From Branchinecta lynchi (taxonomy: Eukaryota > Arthropoda > Branchiopoda > Anostraca > Branchinectidae): a DNA stretch of 64,000 nt. Below are positions 11,861 to 24,213 of the stretch, piece after piece (position 1 is the first letter of the stretch; each line of letters begins with the position of its first letter). The translations under genes and the position numbers were made by a program. The notes beneath the pieces were generated by a model. It searched no databases and was not told the origin of the DNA. It worked only from the letters and a program-made list of their open reading frames with translations. The DNA is taken from positions 3,100,230 to 3,164,229 of the forward strand of contig JAKZAP010000012.1 of the NCBI GenBank assembly GCA_023053575.1, given 5' to 3'.

Positions 11861-14580
11861 TTTGTAGTGTAAATAATTGTGTGGAGTGTTTTGGTACATG
11901 GTTTCACCTTTTTATTCCTTACTTCATTTTTATGGCACTTGCCCTTCGGCCAAGTGCGATATAGCGATTGTAATTTATCTCCCTCAGTCGGTTTGTCGAT
12001 CCTGGTTTTTCTAGTTCAGACACTTACGGATAAGCTAGGACGATGAAACTTGGCAGGCATATCAGGGACCGGACAAGATTAAATTAGAAATAGTCGCTTC
12101 CCCGATCCGACCATTTTTTGTAGTGTAAATAATTGTGTGGAGTGTTTTGGTACATGGTTTCACCTTTTTATTCCTTACTTAATTTTTATGGCACTTGCCC
12201 TTCGGCCAAGTGCCATATAGCGATTGTAATTTATCTCCCTCAATCGGTTTGTCGATCCTGGTTTTTGTAGTTCAGACACTTACGGATAAGCTAGGACGAT
12301 GAAACTTGGCAGGCATATCAGGGACCGGACAAGATTAAATTAGAAATAGTCGCTTCCCCGATCCGACCATCTGGAGAGGAGTGGAGGGATGGGGAATCCA
12401 GAAAAATGAGATATTTTTAGCTTACGAACGGCTGATGAGATCTTAATGAAACTTGATATACCAAAGGACCTCGTGCCTCAGACGTTCCATTTTAAATCCA
12501 GACCGGATCCGGTGACATGGGAGGGAGATAGAGGGGGAAACCGGAAATCTTGGAAAACGCTTAGAGCGGAGAGATCCGGATGAAACTTGGTGGAAAGAAC
12601 TAGCACAAGTCCAAGATATGTGACTGACATAAGAGGAAAGGATCTACTCGCTTTGGGGGAGCTGTGGCTGATGTCCGAATTTCTAGTGATCCCGCGAGTT
12701 CGGTGCTTCCTGATGTGCTAGGACGATGAAAATTGGCAAGCATGTAAGGGACCCGACCTATTTAAATAGGAAATAGTCATTTACCGATTCCGACCATCTG
12801 TGTGTGTGGGAGGTGGGGGTGGAGGGAGTGGGAAACCGAAAAATTAGGGATTTTTAATTTGCGAACGGGTGATCGGATCTTGGTGAAAATTGATATTTAG
12901 GATGACCTCGTGTCTCAGACGTCCCACTTCAAATCCGGACCGGATCCGATGACACTGGGGGGTGTTGGAGGAGGGAACCGGAAATCCTGAGAAACGCTTA
13001 GACTGGTTGGATCGGGATGAAACTTGGTGAGAAGAACAAGCGCAAGTCCTACATACTTCATTGACATAAACCGGATCGGATCCGGGCACTGTGAGGGAGT
13101 TGGGGGGGGGGGGGTCGGATTTCTAGCGATCCCGCTAGTTCGGTATACTTCCTGATGTGCTAGGACAATGAAACTTGGCAGGTATGTCAGGATCAGAACA
13201 GATTCACTTGAGAATAGTCGTTTCGTGAATCCGAACATCATAGGGGGAGTGGATGGATGGAGAGTCCGGAATCTAGTGGCAAGCATAACTTTTGAACAGG
13301 TGATCGGATTGGAATGAAACTTATCAGGTGAAAAGAGCTATTGCCTCACATGTTCAGTGTCAAGTCCGGATCGGGTCCGATACCTGTGGGGGGACGGAGG
13401 GGGGGGGGGGGAGACTCAGGAAACGCTTAAAGCCCAGCGATCGGGACGGAACTGAATGGAGAGAACAAGCATTACGCCTAGATACGAAATTGACGGAGCC
13501 AGATGGTTTCGGGGCTATGTAGGGGGGGGGACGGAGGGGGTTTCCTGGAATTTCGGTAGTCGTGACGTGAGTTAGAATAGTTCCAGATGTACTAAGACAA
13601 TGAAACTTTGCATGCATATTAATGACCCGACTTAATTAACTTAAGAACCTGGCAGAACATACCCCCGGAAACGTCCCTTTCTATATCCGATCATTTTTGG
13701 GGGAGCGAGGAAAGGGAAATATGGAAATTGACTTCTGCAAATTGCGGACGAGTGGTCTGATTCGAGGAAAACTTATTGGGTGATAAGAATCGATAACCTA
13801 GACATGTAAAACTTGCGTTCGAACTACATGCGACGACAGATGGGGGAATTGGGGGGCGGAAACTTTTATGCATACAAACCAAACAGGTGGACCGAATGAG
13901 ATGCAAGTTCGACAGTACCGACTTTATGCGGCCTAGATTTGTTATTTGGCGTCCGGGCCGGATTTGGCCAAGGTAGGGGGGGGGGGGGGTTACCAGAAAT
14001 TTGATTAAGGATTAAGAGATACGATATTTCTGTTTCCAGGTCCTCTTCGGCCACAGTGTGGGGGGGGGGGGGAGGGGTTGGAGGGAGATTGCCGGAAACT
14101 TTGAGGCTCGCATAGGGGTCAAACCAGTGCATCAATTTAAATGAAACTTGGAATGTGGAGAGCGCATATACCCTAGATGACAGATTTTAGGGTCCGAACC
14201 ATATCCGACAACGATGGTGGGGGGGGGAGGGGGGGGGGGGGTACCAGAATTTTCAAAAAAGGCTCAGATTCGAGTGAAACTTGATAGATCGTATAAAAGA
14301 AGATGCTTTAGATGATCTATTTTTTAGTCCGAACCAGATTCGGGCATGGTACGGGGAGGTGAAGATAGAACCGGAAATCGTGTAGCAAGTCTAGGGATCA
14401 AACGAGTGGATTTATTGGGCTGAAGTTTGGAAGTTGGAACAGTCGCACATTTGCTACAGATAATCCGAGATGATGCCGAAACTGCTGGGAAAGGAGTGAA
14501 ACAAAATATCCTATTTCTATTTCCGAACCACATTTATGGTTGGTGGGTGTATTTGTGACGTTCTCATCTACTTTCTTGTC
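11861..14580 (+). repeat. Family B repeat, long copy with duplicated head
   Basis: The head is ATGGCACTTGCCCTTCGGCC with its hairpin partner AAGTGCCATA. Internal subunits repeat gatgaaacttggcaggcat, accggatccg and ggaaatc. The distal part runs to gacgttctcatctactttct. The first ~256 bp (11861-12116) is tandemly duplicated at 12117-12372 with only a few differences. The ORFs over this segment derive from the repeat. Confidence 0.85.
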
Positions 14581-14599
14581 TACTTTCTTTATACTCCAG

Positions 14600-15360
14600 C
14601 GAAGGATTAGTTCAGCCTACGCAGTACTTTTTCTAAGATAAAAGGAAGAGGAAAGAACTGACTAAGCCCTTAAATATTTGAAGAATGAGGGACGCCCACT
14701 TCGGCGACGTAAAAGTCAGCATCAGTATATTTTATCGTCCATGATCCTCCCCTTGAAGTGAAATAACAAAAAAAAATGTCCGCGGGGCATGGGACTAGAC
14801 CTATAAATATTCAGCATCGCGTATGTGATTTATTGGACATGCCTGTCATTGTTTCTAATGATGTATTTATAGTTCAGGTTATATAAGCTACTGTCGACTT
14901 TAGTTTACAGGAAGTCCCCGGTACCGTGCGTTAGGACATTAAAATCAGAATGTTTAGAAGTGATAGAAAGAGGAATGCCCGACTAATGACCGGTACCGCT
15001 GGTTTCCGCCAGTTCCAGTAAAGGAGTACAGCAGGTGCCGGGAAGTGGTAACCCCTTGCTTGAAAGACGGCGTAGAACGCAGCGATGAAGATCTTATCAA
15101 TTCAGTTCTGTAACCAGCACCGTCTGAAGCTCGCTTAACCCGTACTACCGAGGTGCAATAGCTGATATCATAGATGGGCAATCGCGACAAATCAGGGTTA
15201 AAGGCCGGGGTCGTGCATGGTACAATTTAGAGCTAATTGTTCGTATGCATATGCAGGCTATACGATATCTGCTCGCCTTGGGTGAAAAATCATTAGGCGA
15301 AATACCATGTTGATAAAAAGAAATATTCAGAGGGTCTACGATTTAAATACATCTATAGGT
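14600..15360. other. Flanking sequence with no recognised feature
   Basis: No family named elsewhere in this annotation, no exon-like frame and no array is visible. The 78-residue minus ORF at 14954-15190 has no recognisable content. Confidence 0.5.
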
Positions 15361-15369
15361 AACAATGCG

Positions 15370-15850
15370 TTAAATACTCCTTAAAGGACCCCTCGCACTA
15401 TTTACTCTTCAACTTATAGTATTTAAGGATATTTGAATACTGTAAAATAAGTCTGCTTTCAACTAATAACCCACGGTTTTGACTGTTTTAAGTCTTTTCT
15501 GAGGCCCGTTGACTTACAGCAGCGAAACAATTTATATAACCTTTTTTCTGAGGGAAGAACTTCTCGCAGACAACCGTCGACAGCATGATGTACATCGAAG
15601 GTAGCAAAACACTGCAAATGAGAAAATCAGCGTGGTTTCGTCAGAGGGGCTAGAATGTACGGTACGAAATTGGGGTCTCCGGGTTTAGAAATATCGAGTG
15701 ATTATGGAAGTAGGTTGCGTTAGTTTTATAGGTAGTTTTATACGGTACGAAATTGGGGTTTCCGGGTTTAGAAATATCGAGTGATTATGGAAGTAGGTTG
15801 CGTTAGTTTTATAGGTAAGACAGGTCCTCTAAGCAGTTGACTGGGGAAAA
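15370..15850 (-). repeat. Family E repeat, inverted copy with an internal 83-bp tandem duplication
   Basis: It shares (reverse complemented) acgcaacctacttccataat, cccaatttcgtaccgtaca and tgtcgacggttgtctgcgag with the + copies at 27655, 51135 and 52917. The block ggtacgaaattggggt(c/t)tcc to gttttataggta occurs twice, at 15661 and 15744. Confidence 0.8.
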
Positions 15851-15899
15851 TATTATCAGTTACTCGAAGAAACAAACCTTTCTTTGATTGCTGGTTCGT

Positions 15900-16073
15900 T
15901 AAGCTGTAAAAAGTTTTTTCGTAGAAAGATTAAAGTTAAGTGCAGTATTTGCTACTCAGATTATTCTTATTTCTACGCAGACAAGATTAATACCAAATAG
16001 AGATAAGATGATTCCGAGTAGCAAATACTGCAGTTAACTTTAATCTTTGTACGGAGAAACTTTTTACAGTGTA
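15900..16073. mobile_element. CACTGTAAAA-type MITE, copy 1
   Basis: Left end gctgtaaaaagttttttc and right end gagaaactttttacagtgta form an inverted repeat. Inner blocks gcagtatttgctactc and gagtagcaaatactgc pair as well, so the whole element is a hairpin. Confidence 0.82.
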
Positions 16074-16714
16074 CCTCCAGTCCCTGACGTTAAACAGCCT
16101 GATGAGGACCTTTGCGAAAGAGGACAGAAAAATCTGTTTTAGCCTTTGTTTGAAGATACGCGTAGCGAGATGCATATCATGCGAGTAATGGGGGAAGTAC
16201 AACAGTTTGCCTCATCAGATGACAAGTTACAAACAAAAATTATCATTATTTGTTTGAACTGTTCTCGTATAAACATTACTACCGCTATTTCAGCCTTTTC
16301 CAGTATTAGCGTTCGACCGTAGCCTCGTTTTTGTTGCATTCTGCAGGTCCACTTCTCGCCTGATTCCGGACTGATTCTTTCTACATCCATTTTTGCACTG
16401 TAGCGCTTCCGATGAAGACGGCAGCGCTTCTCGAGAATCACGGACTTGCTCCCCGACCAAGTCCGTGCTTCCCTGCAAGGTTCTGCAGCGCTGCCGCTTC
16501 AACCAAGAAGAAAGTGAATCCAAAAATGCATATTAGGCGTTATAAAGCAAAGAAGTGCTGCAGCAGCGATGCGGCAGCGCTATTGCAACGAAAACGAGGC
16601 TCATATACAATCACTTAGTCCGCTTTTAAAAATGGTGGGTTACACATAAATTACTTACTGAACTTGTTTACGCGATCTGGCTGTTTGGTAGACTGAATGA
16701 TTTTGTGTTTTCAG

Positions 16715-16856
16715 GAAAGTATACGATGGAGAGTTCCTATGGATTTTACGGGTAGAGCCGGCCGGATAGTTGAAGATGAACCTCAAGCGCCTCTGGTGGG
16801 CGCTGCCGAAGGCCATAACTGGAAGAGACGGTGGCCGGGCGCTAGGTCCTTACTTG
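16715..16856 (+). CDS. GRB7/10/14: GRB7/10/14-family adaptor, exon with BPS motif (partial gene, first visible exon)
   Basis: Members of this family are cytosolic adaptors with RA, PH, BPS and C-terminal SH2 domains. They dock on activated receptor tyrosine kinases, and the BPS segment can inhibit the insulin-receptor kinase. This 142-bp exon follows a pyrimidine-rich acceptor (ttttgtgttttcag) and ends at the donor gtaagt. It encodes 47 codons plus one base. The segment VPMDFTGRAGRIVEDEP, then a tryptophan followed by basic residues (NWKRRWPG), matches the family pattern of an M-D-F-S-G..G-R-V-I-E-N-P core and a W-R-K-K stretch. The codon split at the donor (G + GT) is completed exactly by the next exon at 27449. 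The PH and RA exons expected 5' of it were not recognised in the window. Identification of the motif is by eye. The gene symbol names the family, since an invertebrate would be expected to carry one pre-duplication copy. Confidence 0.85.
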
Positions 16857-17232
16857 GTAAGTTACTTCAAGGACCTTGGAATAAGTGTTGATCATTGACA
16901 CTTTTCTCGATATGAGATCGGGCGCAGAGTTGTTTTTTAACCCGTGTAGTATTTTTCGTAAACAAAAAAAATCCTATTTCTTACTGTTTGGACTCCTATT
17001 CGGTTACATTGATACTCTTCTCTCTTTAACGTTACATTATACTCTTAAAAAAAAAAAAAATTAGACAAACTTGATTTAAACTTGCATTTCAGCTATTTAA
17101 ACTATCTTTTGGATATCCAGTTAACAATAAGAAAATTCCCTTTAACGGACACTTCGCACTGCAACTGCAAGGTAGTTGACCACTTTACAGCTAACCTACC
17201 CCTACAGAGAACTACATACTGTTTCGGCTGTT

Positions 17233-18577
17233 TTATGGCACTTGCCCTTCTGCCAAGTGCCATATAGCGATCGCAATTTCTGTCCGTCCGTCTTTCGGTC
17301 GGTCCGGGTTTTGCTAGTTCGGGCACTTCCACATAAGCTAGGACGATGAAACTTGGCAGGCGTATCAGGGACACCAAAGGATTGCTTTGGACCTAGTCAC
17401 TTCCCCGATCCGAGTATCATTGGGGGAGTGGAGGGAGGGGGAATCCGGAATCTTGAGGTATTTATGACTTTTGAAAGGGTGATTGGATAGCAATGAAATT
17501 TGATATTTGGACAGATCTCGTGCCTCCGACGACCCACTTAAAATCCGGACCGGATCCGGTGACTTTGGGGGAGCTAGAGGGGAGAACCGGAAATCTTAGG
17601 AAACGCTTAGAGTGGAGGGATCGGGACGAAATTTGGTTAGAAGAACAAGCACAAGTCCTAGATACATCGTTGACAGGGGTTCCGCGAGTTCGGTACTAGG
17701 ACCATGAAATTTGGTAGGCATATCAGGGACCCGAACAGACTGCCTTAAGAATAGGTACATTACGGACAAAACAGGACTGTATCGTGTCACAGTGGGGGGA
17801 TTTGGAGGGGGTTTACCGGAATTCCGGTGATCTCGAGTTAGGGTACTTCCAGATGTGCTAGGACCATGAAACTCGGCAGGCGTTTTAGGGATTCCACCAT
17901 ATAGACTTGTAAATAGTCCCTTCCCCGGTACGATCATCGTTGGGGGAGTAGAGGGGTGGGGAATCCGGACTTTAGTGACATTCACAACTTTGGAACGGGA
18001 GACCGGACGTGCATAAAACTTGGGTAAGTATTAAGAACAAATGTCTCAGATGTTCGGTTTCAAGTCTGGACTGGATCTGATCACTGGGGGGGGGGGGGGG
18101 GGGGGGAGAGAAGTCGAGGGATCGGAGTTGGACTTTGTTGGAAGAACAAGTGTAAACCCTAGATACATTCCTGACAAAACAGGACCGGGTCGTGTCACGG
18201 TGGGGGAAGTTGGAGGGGGTTTCCCGGAATTCCGGTGATCTCTAGCAAGGGTGCTTCTAGATGTACTAGAACTATGAAACTTGGCAGGCCTATTAGGGAC
18301 TCTGACATATTCTTGAAAATAATCCCTTCCCCGATCCGATCATTGTGGGGGTAGTAGAGGGATGGGGAATCCGGAATCAGGTGACATTCATAACTTAAGA
18401 ACGGGTGATCGGACGTGCATGAAACTTGACAAGTTTCAAGAACGAGTTTCTCTAATGTTCAGTTTCAAAGTGCGGAGTGGCTCTGATCACTGGGGGGGGG
18501 GGGGGCAGGAGCGGGACAAGCTGACAAACATGCTGACTGTTCCGACAAGTGCCATATGAGCTCTCAGCTCTTGTTAA
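17233..18577 (+). repeat. Family B repeat, near-complete copy right after GRB exon 1
   Basis: The head ATGGCACTTGCCCTTCTGCC..AAGTGCCATA is a hairpin and is followed by a tccgtccgtctttcggtcgg block. It continues through tandem units with gatgaaacttggcaggc..cagggac and ends at acaagtgccatatgagctc + tcagctcttgtt. A 22-base G run lies near 18086. Confidence 0.87.
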
Positions 18578-19592
18578 TCTCTTTCATTGCCCCCTTTGAT
18601 GACAATCTTGGCTAATGCAGCGTTTACAAGTACAGAAAAACTTGAAGAGAATCCGATCTTGATGACAAGATTATGTTTACACGCAGAGGGTAAAAAAGTT
18701 CTTCAAACCTGAAAATCTGACAAAAATAAATTCACTAGCCAACAAAAGAATGTTTCGAGAGCATTTATGACATCAGTAGTGATGACTGTTGCTCTGAAAA
18801 GCTAGCTATACTTTTTTTTTTATTCTTCTTACCAGCGCCACCTACGAGATTCCTTTGAAGCAGACCGGAATTCCTTTCATCATGAAAGGACTCTCAGCCC
18901 GCCAGGTTTTTTTTCTAGCTGTCTTCACTAACTGAATCTTTCCGAGTCGACCGGAATTACTACTCGACAGGATTTCTTGTCCGTGTAAACGCTACATAAA
19001 TGTGCATAGCCGGTCTTCGGACGGAAACAGACCCTTTGAAACAATTATCACGTCGCCTGATACGTAACGTAAAGGGAAAAGAAGGTGACAAGCGTGGTAG
19101 TTGGTGTATTGCCAATAGAGGAGATGAATCAATTACTGTGATAAGTACGAAGTGTCCTTGCTGATGATTCCAACAATTCTTGTTTTCATTAATAACGAAT
19201 GTATTTAAAATATATTTGTTCTGTTTAGAGGTTTGAATCCATTCAGACGAGAGCTGTTTTCAGGTCGGTGCCCCCTCTCCTCTTTTCCTAAACGAACTTT
19301 CAGGAGTGAGAACGCGGAATATCTTGCTAATTTAGGAAACGCTCACACCCCAGAATCCAAACTATTTTTCCAGATCCACGTCGCCCACCTAAACCGCGTC
19401 TACCATCAATAAACTTGGGAAAAACACCAAATCTCACCCGTGTACCGGCTTCCGTGGACGTCATGAACAAGTTATTATTCTACAGCGTCAGTAATTTTAT
19501 AATTAGATAATACAGTTATTCCGTCAGCCCAGCTCACTGTGAATCATATTTGACTTTGCAAAATGAAGACGTCAGCTACATTTTAGTAGAGC

Positions 19593-19765
19593 TACACTGT
19601 AAAAAAAAAATTTTGCAGTGTTTGCGACTGGGATTAATATTATCTCTACTGAGATACGATTATTTCTAATTCTGATTAATCTTGTCCCAGTAGTGATAAG
19701 ATTTATCCCAGTAGCAAATACTGCAGTTAATTTTAATCCTTTCTGGGAGAAACTTTTACAGTGTA
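19593..19765. mobile_element. CACTGTAAAA-type MITE, copy 2
   Basis: Ends TACACTGTAAAA and TTTTACAGTGTA are perfectly complementary. Interior gcagtgtttgcgactggga and tcccagtagcaaatactgc pair. It is inserted in a D-family segment (left tattccgtcagcccagctca..gtcagctacat, right tatttcggccct). Confidence 0.88.
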
Positions 19766-20379
19766 TATTTCGGCCCTAATTTTGTTTAAAAGAAAGTTAA
19801 AGAAATTTTTAATTGAAAAAGGTGGTTGAATTGTGTGGGTTGTTGAAAGGGGGTGTTGGGAGGCGGGGAGTGAGGAGGTGGGGTTGGAGGAGGTGAGATG
19901 AGGGGCGGTGGGTAGGTTGTGATGAGGGAATCATTTTTCTTTCTTTTAATTTTTTTTTACTCTCTTTCTTTACCTCTTTTTTTTTTTTTTTTTAAATATA
20001 TTAGATTAGTTTTTCTGTTATTTGTTGAATAATTTTATGTTAAAAGGTGGTTAGAAGATACAGCCACCCACAGGATTTTTGTCTTTTATGTGGCTGTTGA
20101 GTTTTTTGTATAATGTAGTTGAGTGTTTTTTTTTGGTGAAGTAAAAAATATCTGAATCTTCTTGTAAGGGAGCCGCTCAAGCTGGAAAATGAACTTACGG
20201 AAAAACAATTAAAGATTATTCCTTGAATATCTGATTTTGTGAACTACTTCTCTGAAACTGGTTGGAGTTAAAGCTGATGCTGTGATTCCATTCTGGACAC
20301 GGCTGCTGTCTATGCTGTCCGGTTGGATCGTTGAAAGGGTAGAATTCTTCTCGAAATAAAGCTGTAATAAAATGTAACT

Positions 20380-20410
20380 GACGTATCCGTTTTGCACCGT
20401 CAAATAAGAT
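20380..20410 (+). repeat. Family D hairpin end fragment
   Basis: gacgtatccgttttgcaccg + tcaaataag is the 3' arm of the short D hairpin (compare 7571-7592), without its partner arm. Confidence 0.55.
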
Positions 20411-21948
20411 AACACAAGGATGCGCAGTCTCTGTAGACAACACTTGGGAGGTTATCTGAATGATTATGCAAACCTTATGCATAAAAATGCATTGCCAGGA
20501 AGGGTCGAAGCACCACCGAAAAATGTATTTCCTGACTTTCTGATGTTATGCTGTAAAAAAAAAAGTCAGCGGTTCGTTCGAAAGTTCGTCGGAAGCAGCA
20601 CGCAGGAGCCGATTATCCTCGAAGAGAGCCATACACGACAAATGCAAAAATCAGCGTAGTTTTTTTGGGGGGGGGATAAGAATGACATTTTAAGTTCGAA
20701 ATCTTGAAAATTGGAACGGATGGAACGACCAGGGAAGTAGAGTGAATTATTAATATAAAGCGACGTATCCTTTAAAGATCACAATTTAATTCTTAAGAAG
20801 TTTGAAATTCACGAAGCTTTTGTGGTTCCTTAAAACTTTATGGTGAAACTAAATTATCTCTGAACTTCACTATCAAATCCTGGAAATTCTTGAGGTTTCG
20901 TGAAATTCCGCACTGGAACTTTCAAGTTTCGTAATAATATTGAAATTCAGAACTCCAGACTTTTTTATAAGTTTAGGGCAGACAGGGCAGTAGGTGAAAA
21001 GCATGGTACTGGATTAAGCTAAGCTTGGAACTCCGAAGTCTATCCGAAGTTTGTCTAGTTTCGATTTTAGTGCACAGCAAGTGCCCGGTGCCGAGCTGCC
21101 AGATAGGTAGGCCGACACCGGTCTAGACCAGACGGCCCCATTGCCACGTGTTAGAACATAAACAAAACAACATATTTAGGAGCGCTTGAGAGATAAATAA
21201 TAATAATAACAACGTTTATTTTCCTGAATAGCTCATATAATTAGTCGCTAGCGTCGGATCGTCACACAATTCTTAACACGGCTAAAACTTTATAATCACT
21301 TTGTAATCACAAATCGTCTAACTTTGGTTCGGGCACCGCTGATTTTAGCCAGTGCCGGGAAAAGCTGCACAGCAGGTGGGCAACCGATCGTGTGAATCTA
21401 ATCCCGTGACATGGGGTTACGATGGATTTTGCGTTGGGCGGATTCACTGTCAGAAGTTTCATAAGAGATAACACAAGGATGCGCGGTTTCAACACATAAC
21501 TCTTAGGAAGTTAGCTGCTATGCTGTTCGACCGTTAGCCTACGCTATAGTTACTAGGGAGGAGTGGCTATTAGAAAAGATTGGAAGTACAAATATGGGGA
21601 ATATCCGTAAGGTGCGTTGCTGTGTTTCATAGAGAGCGATTTTTGTAGTTTGCTGTGTTTTCTTTTTGTTTTGTTGCCATGACCCCATGAGGTTTTTCGT
21701 GCAATAAATTAATTCATTCATAAAAACGATAATCAGAAGCAGCCCGAGAAAAGCCGACAAACCGCCGGAAAAATATCTGCTGACTTTTCCCGACATCACG
21801 ATGACAAACAAAAAGTGAACACAATTATCTTTCGCAAAGCCCGGTCCGGAGTCGAGAAGCTTGTTTTTTGCGGTCAGCTGTTTATATGTATGTAAGTGTG
21901 TGTGAGTTTGATTGACATGTTGTTTTTTCTTTTTACACATTAGGCTAC

Positions 21949-22324
21949 ACATTCCTTTAGCCCAAGCTGACTTTGAAACATATATTCAAATAATGTATAC
22001 AGCGGATACATCAGCTATGATGGTTCATCAGCGATATTTCGGTCCTTCTTGGCAAGGGTCCTCGTCAGGCTATCAATCTTAAGGGTCAACGTCCGGGAAG
22101 GAAACAAACCTGTAAATCCTGTAGTAAGTCAAATAATCAGTTTTATTACAGGTTTGTTTCCTTCTCTGACGGTGACTCTTAAGAGATTTAATACAGGTTT
22201 GTTTTCTTCTCCGACGTTGACCCTGAAGATTGACAGCCTGACGAGGGCCCTTGCCCAGAAGAGCACAAATATCGCTGATGAAGCATCATAGCTGGCGTAT
22301 CCGTTGTATACATTATTTGAATAT
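21949..22324. mobile_element. Family D fold-back element with 12-bp target duplication
   Basis: A head (acattcctttagcccaagct) is followed by arms of ~130 bp in inverted orientation: atattcaaataatgtataca..gcagtcaggc-type core on the left and its complement ending tgtatacattatttgaatat on the right. The whole is flanked by a perfect 12-bp duplication, ACATTAGGCTAC, at 21937-21948 and 22325-22336. Each arm contains a hammerhead-like core (CTGACGA read from the minus strand at 22062-22068 and from the plus strand at 22238-22244). The right core has lost its GAAA (CACAAA). Confidence 0.9.
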
Positions 22325-22339
22325 ACATTAGGCTACTCA

Positions 22340-24210
22340 TCAGTTTTGAAGGATTAAAAAAAAAAAAAAAAAGTGTTAACAGAATCCTTAAATCACATCT
22401 CTTACCAGAAAGATCTTTTCAAGATGAAAATGGCTCAGAAATATTGTTTTTCAAAATACCACTACTTTCCCGTGAATTGCGATTTTCTTGTTAGCACGTG
22501 TCATCTCTATCCATCCTTCCCGCTCTCAAACGTTGCGGCGGGACGCCAGATGTTAGGAAACTGAATTAGCCCTCATTTATAAAGAGCTATTGGCCTACCA
22601 TGTCTTAAAAAATTAAAAACAAAAGTTTGAAGCTTCACTTGTCTTTGTGTGTGAAAGAGTTGTCCGCGGACCTTGATGTTTCCGGCGAGGTTTACGTTGA
22701 AAACTCGGCTCGGCCGAAAAAAAGTGCTAAAAATTGTAGGTACAAACGAAATAACTGTGAAAGGCGGGGATTTCAGTAAGCAAGAGGAGTTCTTTAACCT
22801 CACGAGATAAGTATCAGTATACTGAAAATTGATATCTCCCAACTGTTTTATTGTTAAAAAGCATCTGTGCTTTAATAAAACGATAGCAGGGCTATGCCGT
22901 AGTTAAAGCGAAAATAGTGAAAATCCGATAGAAATGCGTTACTTTGTCCGATACCCTTAGATGATTGATTTTCATCGAATGAGCTTATTCTTTCGGATTT
23001 GTGGCACCTCCATGAGTTTGTCCCTCTCCGCTTGAAATATTTACAAAATATAAATAAGCCTTTGCCGAGAAATAAAATAAAAATGTCATTGCAGTCCTTG
23101 CAATAAATATTATAGAACAACTTTCCTACTTTCTACAGGCGGAACTTTTCTTTAGCCCCCTGGAATGCAAGCCTTTTTTGAAATTCAAATCATCCGCTTC
23201 TGTGTGAATTTAGGTTATCGTGCAAGCAGAGCACACTTGAACCTTGCTTGAACGTTATTACTAGAGCCGTGGTGAAACAATAATACAAAGTCACGAGTCA
23301 ATTATTTCAGTGTATTCAGCTATCAGACGAAAAATTTATTACATTACAGTTTTTTATTACAGAATATATTACAGAAAATCAACTTTATATACAGTCAAGT
23401 TTAATATCAACTTGCATACAGAAATCAACTCTAGATAAAACGGCTATGTGGAAAATGGGCGACAGTCATCGATAATATTTGGTGAATCGACCGCGGCTTT
23501 TTTGTACAACTTTCTGAGATTCTCCAATCCTGGTAATCTCTTCAACATTTCGCTTCGCTTTTCAGAACTTCAAACTCGATACGTTTCGAAACGCAAAAGC
23601 AACCAGTGGATCTTTCTGGACCACCAGAATCACCAATAGGCTTTTTTTAATCTCCACCTTCCTATCCTCGTTCGTCCAAGTACAGAAATAATTGCTGACT
23701 CATTGAAAACTTATGAATTCTTTCCTTGTTCTGCCTGTTTTATACTTCTTATTGCAGTATTCTGATTGCATATTGCGCGGCAATACTAGATTTTCAGTGA
23801 CATTGCCTAGCAAGTTATTTCCTTCTCCGCCAGAATGAAAAGGTCTGGTTTTCCCCGAAATTGGTTAACCGGGAAATTGAAGAAAAAGAATATCCAACCG
23901 TGACCGGACTGCCAGCGTTGATTAGTAGATCGACTGAAAGAGAGAAAAAAATAGCATTTATTCGGGACCGAGAGACTAAATAAACAGTACTTTCTCCTCA
24001 ATGGTTCGTTTCAATCCCAGTCAAACTTGCGGTGTTATATTATGAATGGAAATTGAAATAATAAAATTTAGTTATAGCTTCACAAATAATTTAATTTTAA
24101 TTAATGTTTTAAAGTTTAATAGCTAATTGATCGTAAAAAGGTACACGTACACGGTAAAAATACTGCGCTTTACCTCACTGAAGACACCCTTAATTAGCTA
24201 AAGCTCTCTT
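22340..24210. other. Intron 1 sequence without recognised features
   Basis: AT-rich. A phrase around 22925-23000 (tgcgttactttgtccgat, attgattttcatcgaatgag) resembles one near 52270 (aagtaacgcattttcatcgg), suggesting an old dispersed repeat. Nothing coding is supported. Confidence 0.45.
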
Positions 24211-24213
24211 AAC

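Larger units (their letters stand above)
18590..21935. other. Intron 1 sequence, mostly without recognised features
   Basis: Apart from the MITE at 19593-19765 and the D fragment at 20380, this holds G-rich purine text (19850-19920), T-runs near 19980 and AT-rich text. ORFs at 20209-20482 (-) and 21539-21952 (-) show no family features. Confidence 0.5.

Noticed and set aside
16412..16618. 68-residue + ORF immediately upstream of exon 1
   Set aside because: Not in line with the splice acceptor at 16714, no family resemblance, low-complexity Ala/Ser/Lys text.
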